A stretch of 7,759 bases of DNA, taken from positions 1 through 7,759 of the forward strand of contig JAEXPO010000204.1 in NCBI GenBank assembly GCA_023446675.1, read 5' to 3'. Under the pieces are notes generated by a model. That model had not been told where the DNA came from. It ran no database searches and worked only from the letters and a program-made list of their open reading frames with translations. The stretch's first letter is position 1, and each line of letters begins with the position of its first letter. Of this stretch, positions 5,649 through 7,759 are shown piece by piece. The stretch is from Bacillota bacterium. Lineage in GTDB: Bacteria > Bacillota > Clostridia > DSM-8532. The translations under genes and the position numbers were made by a program.

Positions 5649-6674
5649 ATGAACGAAAACATTTTAAACCAGCACAAAAAAAGAATCCTCACAGGGGACA
5701 GAGCCACTGCCTGCCTCCACATCGGTCACTACAAAGGAAGCCTTGAAAACCGGGTGCGGCTTCAGGACGATTATGACCAGTTTATTATCATTGCCGATGT
5801 CCAGGCCTTAACCACCCATTTTGAGCATCCCCAGCGGCTCCGCAAAAATGTCCTGGCTATTTGCACGGATTATTTGGCCGCAGGCATCGATCCGGAGAAA
5901 AGCTGTATCTTTGTCCAGTCCATGGTTCCCCAGATCGCAGAGCTAACCGTTTTTTACTCCATGTTTGTCATGGTTAATGTATTGAGGCATAATCCCACCA
6001 TTAAAACCGAGGCGAAGCAATACGGCTATAAGGACCTGAGTTATGGCTTTTTAGGCTATCCTGTAAGCCAGGCGGCAGACATAACCTTTTGCCAGGCGGA
6101 TCTTGTACCTATAGGTGAGGATCAGATGCCGGTGTTGGAGGTAACCCGAAAAATCGTCCGCCGGTTCAACAGCCTTTATAAGCCGGTACTTAAGGAGCCG
6201 GATACGCTTTTAGGCGATTTCCCCCGCCTCCCGGGTATTGACGGAAGCGCTAAGATGAGCAAAAGCATGGGTAATGCCATTTCCCTTTCCGACGACAGGG
6301 ATACGGTAACAGAAAAAATCCGTTCTACAGTAACCGATCCAGCACGTATTACCCTTAAGGACCCGGGCACCCCTGAATTATGTACGGTTTATGCCTATCA
6401 CCGTGCCTTCAATTCGGAAGAGGCGGAAAATGTAGCCTCCCTGTGCCGTAATGCGGGCATAGGCTGCACGGCCTGCAAAAAGCACCTGGCAGAAAGGTTA
6501 AATTCATTTTTGAATCCCATGCGGGAAAAGCGAAAGGCCCTTGAGGAAAAGCCGGAATACCTTATGGAAATTCTACAGGCCGGCTGTGAAAAAGCCCGTC
6601 GTGAAGGCGCCAAAACCCTTGAAATAGTGCGTGAGGCCATGGAAATGGATTACTTTAAATCGCCTGGTCAATGA
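5649..6674 (+). CDS. trpS: Tryptophanyl-tRNA synthetase
   Basis: A 341-residue class Ic aminoacyl-tRNA synthetase that charges tRNA-Trp with tryptophan using ATP, in the cytoplasm as a homodimer. The length is normal. The HIGH signature is H24-I-G-H27 and the KMSKS loop is K202-M-S-K-S206. Conserved TrpRS stretches include IIADVQALT, GYPVSQAADI, VGEDQ-like PIGEDQMPVLEVTR (substrate pocket and dimer face), and LPGIDGSAKMSKSMGN. The residues just before HIGH read R18-A-T-A-C-L where most homologues have R-P-T-G-K-L. The T-box leader with a TGG specifier independently confirms the amino acid. The start is fixed by GGAGAAAGGA (5631-5640). The gene is alone in its unit, with a terminator after it. 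Confidence 0.97.
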   Translation: MNENILNQHKKRILTGDRATACLHIGHYKGSLENRVRLQDDYDQFIIIADVQALTTHFEHPQRLRKNVLAICTDYLAAGIDPEKSCIFVQSMVPQIAELTVFYSMFVMVNVLRHNPTIKTEAKQYGYKDLSYGFLGYPVSQAADITFCQADLVPIGEDQMPVLEVTRKIVRRFNSLYKPVLKEPDTLLGDFPRLPGIDGSAKMSKSMGNAISLSDDRDTVTEKIRSTVTDPARITLKDPGTPELCTVYAYHRAFNSEEAENVASLCRNAGIGCTACKKHLAERLNSFLNPMREKRKALEEKPEYLMEILQAGCEKARREGAKTLEIVREAMEMDYFKSPGQ

Positions 6675-6715
6675 ACGCTTAAGCCCCAAAAGAGGTTAAG
6701 CCCAGTCTCTCAAAT

Positions 6716-6788
6716 CCTCCTTCGTTATAACCAAACTCTCCCCGTGATAGATTTCACGTGAATTGGTATAATCAAGGAGGGTTTTTTT
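6716..6788 (+). terminator. Long-hairpin rho-independent terminator after trpS
   Basis: CCTCCTT (6716-6722) pairs perfectly with AAGGAGG (6774-6780). The stem continues imperfectly with TTATA (6725-6729) against TATAA (6767-6771) and CCAA (6731-6734) against TTGG (6763-6766), and closes with an apical CGTGA (6743-6747) / TCACG (6754-6758) hairpin. Seven T follow (6782-6788). It lies 42 nt after the trpS stop and ends 91 nt before the next gene, so it most likely ends the trpS transcript. A role as a leader attenuator of the methyltransferase gene cannot be excluded but no promoter is seen before it. Confidence 0.88.
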
Positions 6789-6879
6789 ACAATTTCTTAT
6801 TACATCAGGCGAGGTGTCCAATGGTTATTTAAATTTAATTTGTTCCTTCATACAGAGCTAATTTGAAAGGATGTTTATT

Positions 6880-7759
6880 ATGACTACCTCAAGTGATATC
6901 TCGTCACGTTTTTGGAGCTTGCCTCAAAAGCCCTATGAGGAAACCCGGCGAGAAGAAATTTTTATTGATGACATTATTCAAAAGTCACATATTGAAAGAG
7001 AGATCCTCTCCCGGCTGGACGGTATTGAAACCGCTTTTGACGGCGGTGGCGGCTACGGGCGTTTTTCTCTTCTTTTAGCACGCAAGGGTATTAAGGTTAC
7101 TCATTTTGATATTTCCGAAAGCATGCTTAAAAAGGCCCAGGAGCTGGCACAAGCCCAGGGTTTATTAGAAAACATGACCTTTGTCCATGGTGATCTTGAA
7201 AATCTGGAAGACTTTGCAGACGGTCAGTTTGACATGGTGCTATCCTTTGATGCCCCTATTTCCTACACCTACCCAAACCATGAAAAAGTCATTGAAAACC
7301 TTATCCGTATTGGCTCCAAAAAGCTCCTCATTAGTGTATACAGCCGCCTGGCATGGACCTATCCGTTTGATCCGGCCCAAAAGCTGAAATACATACTGGA
7401 TAAGGAGGCCAAGGATCCTATTGTGCGGTGGACCATGGAGCAGGGCGTCCCCAGGCTGCCCGCCCATAGGCCCGACATGGAGGCGGTTTGGAGGCTTTAT
7501 GAAACAGGCTTAATGGAAAATCCCGAGGCTACGGCCGCTGCCTATGAAAAAGGCGGCACCCCTTGGCCCGTCTCCTATGCCTTTATGCCGGATGAGCTTT
7601 TGGACATTCTTGGACGAAACGGTGCCAAAAACATCAAGCTGGCAGGACCCGGAACCCTTTCCCGCTCCATCCCCCATGAGGTTCTTGTTACCCTCATGAG
7701 GGATCCGGAGCTTAAAAGGGACTTTTTAGAATTTTGCTACCATTACGACAGCCAACCCT
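6880..7759 (+). CDS. Class I SAM-dependent methyltransferase (partial, 3' end missing)
   Basis: The frame is open from 6880 to the window edge, 293 residues so far, without a stop. Motif I is D54-G-G-G-G-Y-G60, the SAM-binding loop, followed by D77 in VTHFDIS, which should bind the ribose hydroxyls, then G-D105 in VHGDLENL and the FDMVLSFDAP strand of motif IV. The last ~130 residues are an extra domain that probably sets the substrate. The substrate is not recognisable. Two in-frame ATGs exist (6871, 6880); GAAAGG (6865-6870) touches the first and is 9 nt from the second, so 6880 is preferred. The protein begins MTTSSDISSRFW with no signal peptide. It lies after the trpS terminator, so it is probably an independent unit, but no clear promoter is seen in 6789-6864. 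Confidence 0.87.
   Translation, partial: MTTSSDISSRFWSLPQKPYEETRREEIFIDDIIQKSHIEREILSRLDGIETAFDGGGGYGRFSLLLARKGIKVTHFDISESMLKKAQELAQAQGLLENMTFVHGDLENLEDFADGQFDMVLSFDAPISYTYPNHEKVIENLIRIGSKKLLISVYSRLAWTYPFDPAQKLKYILDKEAKDPIVRWTMEQGVPRLPAHRPDMEAVWRLYETGLMENPEATAAAYEKGGTPWPVSYAFMPDELLDILGRNGAKNIKLAGPGTLSRSIPHEVLVTLMRDPELKRDFLEFCYHYDSQP

Noticed and set aside
5105..5649. Short frames on both strands over the trpS leader
   Set aside because: The stretch is explained by the T-box RNA; the frames lack ribosome sites and recognisable protein features.
6893..7467. Short frames on either strand over the methyltransferase
   Set aside because: They are out of frame with the long open frame from 6880, which has the SAM-binding motif; that frame simply has no stop before the window ends.

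Overview
The window most likely comes from a low- to mid-GC Gram-positive anaerobe of the Clostridia, perhaps Lachnospiraceae. This is inferred from a T-box riboswitch in front of a tryptophanyl-tRNA synthetase gene, a lipoprotein signal on a CotH-family kinase, purine-rich Shine-Dalgarno sites, and the VTC / DUF4956 / CotH gene trio that is typical of Clostridia. The species cannot be named from the sequence. All genes lie on the + strand.

Region 1 (1-378) is AT-rich, has no gene and appears to be the control region of the next operon. It holds a tandem 11-bp repeat (TTTAAG half-sites at 252 and 263) ending 10 bp before a -10-like TAGAAT, and further upstream a cluster of TTAACA-like hexamers. 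Both look like sites for an OmpR/PhoP-type response regulator.

Region 2 (379-3674) is the most interesting part: a soluble VTC-type polyphosphate polymerase-like protein, a multi-pass DUF4956 membrane protein whose start lies 52 nt inside the VTC gene, and a secreted CotH-family kinase lipoprotein with a ~155-residue Gly/Gln-rich insert containing nearly identical 51-bp tandem repeats. My inference is that they form one envelope system: a cytoplasmic enzyme that makes or handles a phosphate polymer, a membrane partner, and an extracytoplasmic kinase. The exact product and substrate are unknown.

Region 3 (3760-5115) encodes a compact methyl-accepting chemotaxis-type receptor with a ~38-residue Ala/Gly-rich outer loop in place of a ligand-binding domain. 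No convincing terminator separates it from the CotH gene, so it may be co-transcribed.

Region 4 (5116-6674) is a textbook T-box leader with a TGG (Trp) specifier, T-box sequence and terminator, controlling trpS. Details worth checking are a T rather than C at the discriminator-pairing base, a second antiterminator partner after the U-tract, and an unusual sequence just before the HIGH motif of TrpS. A strong terminator hairpin with seven T follows trpS.

Region 5 (6880-7759) is a class I SAM-dependent methyltransferase gene that runs off the right edge.
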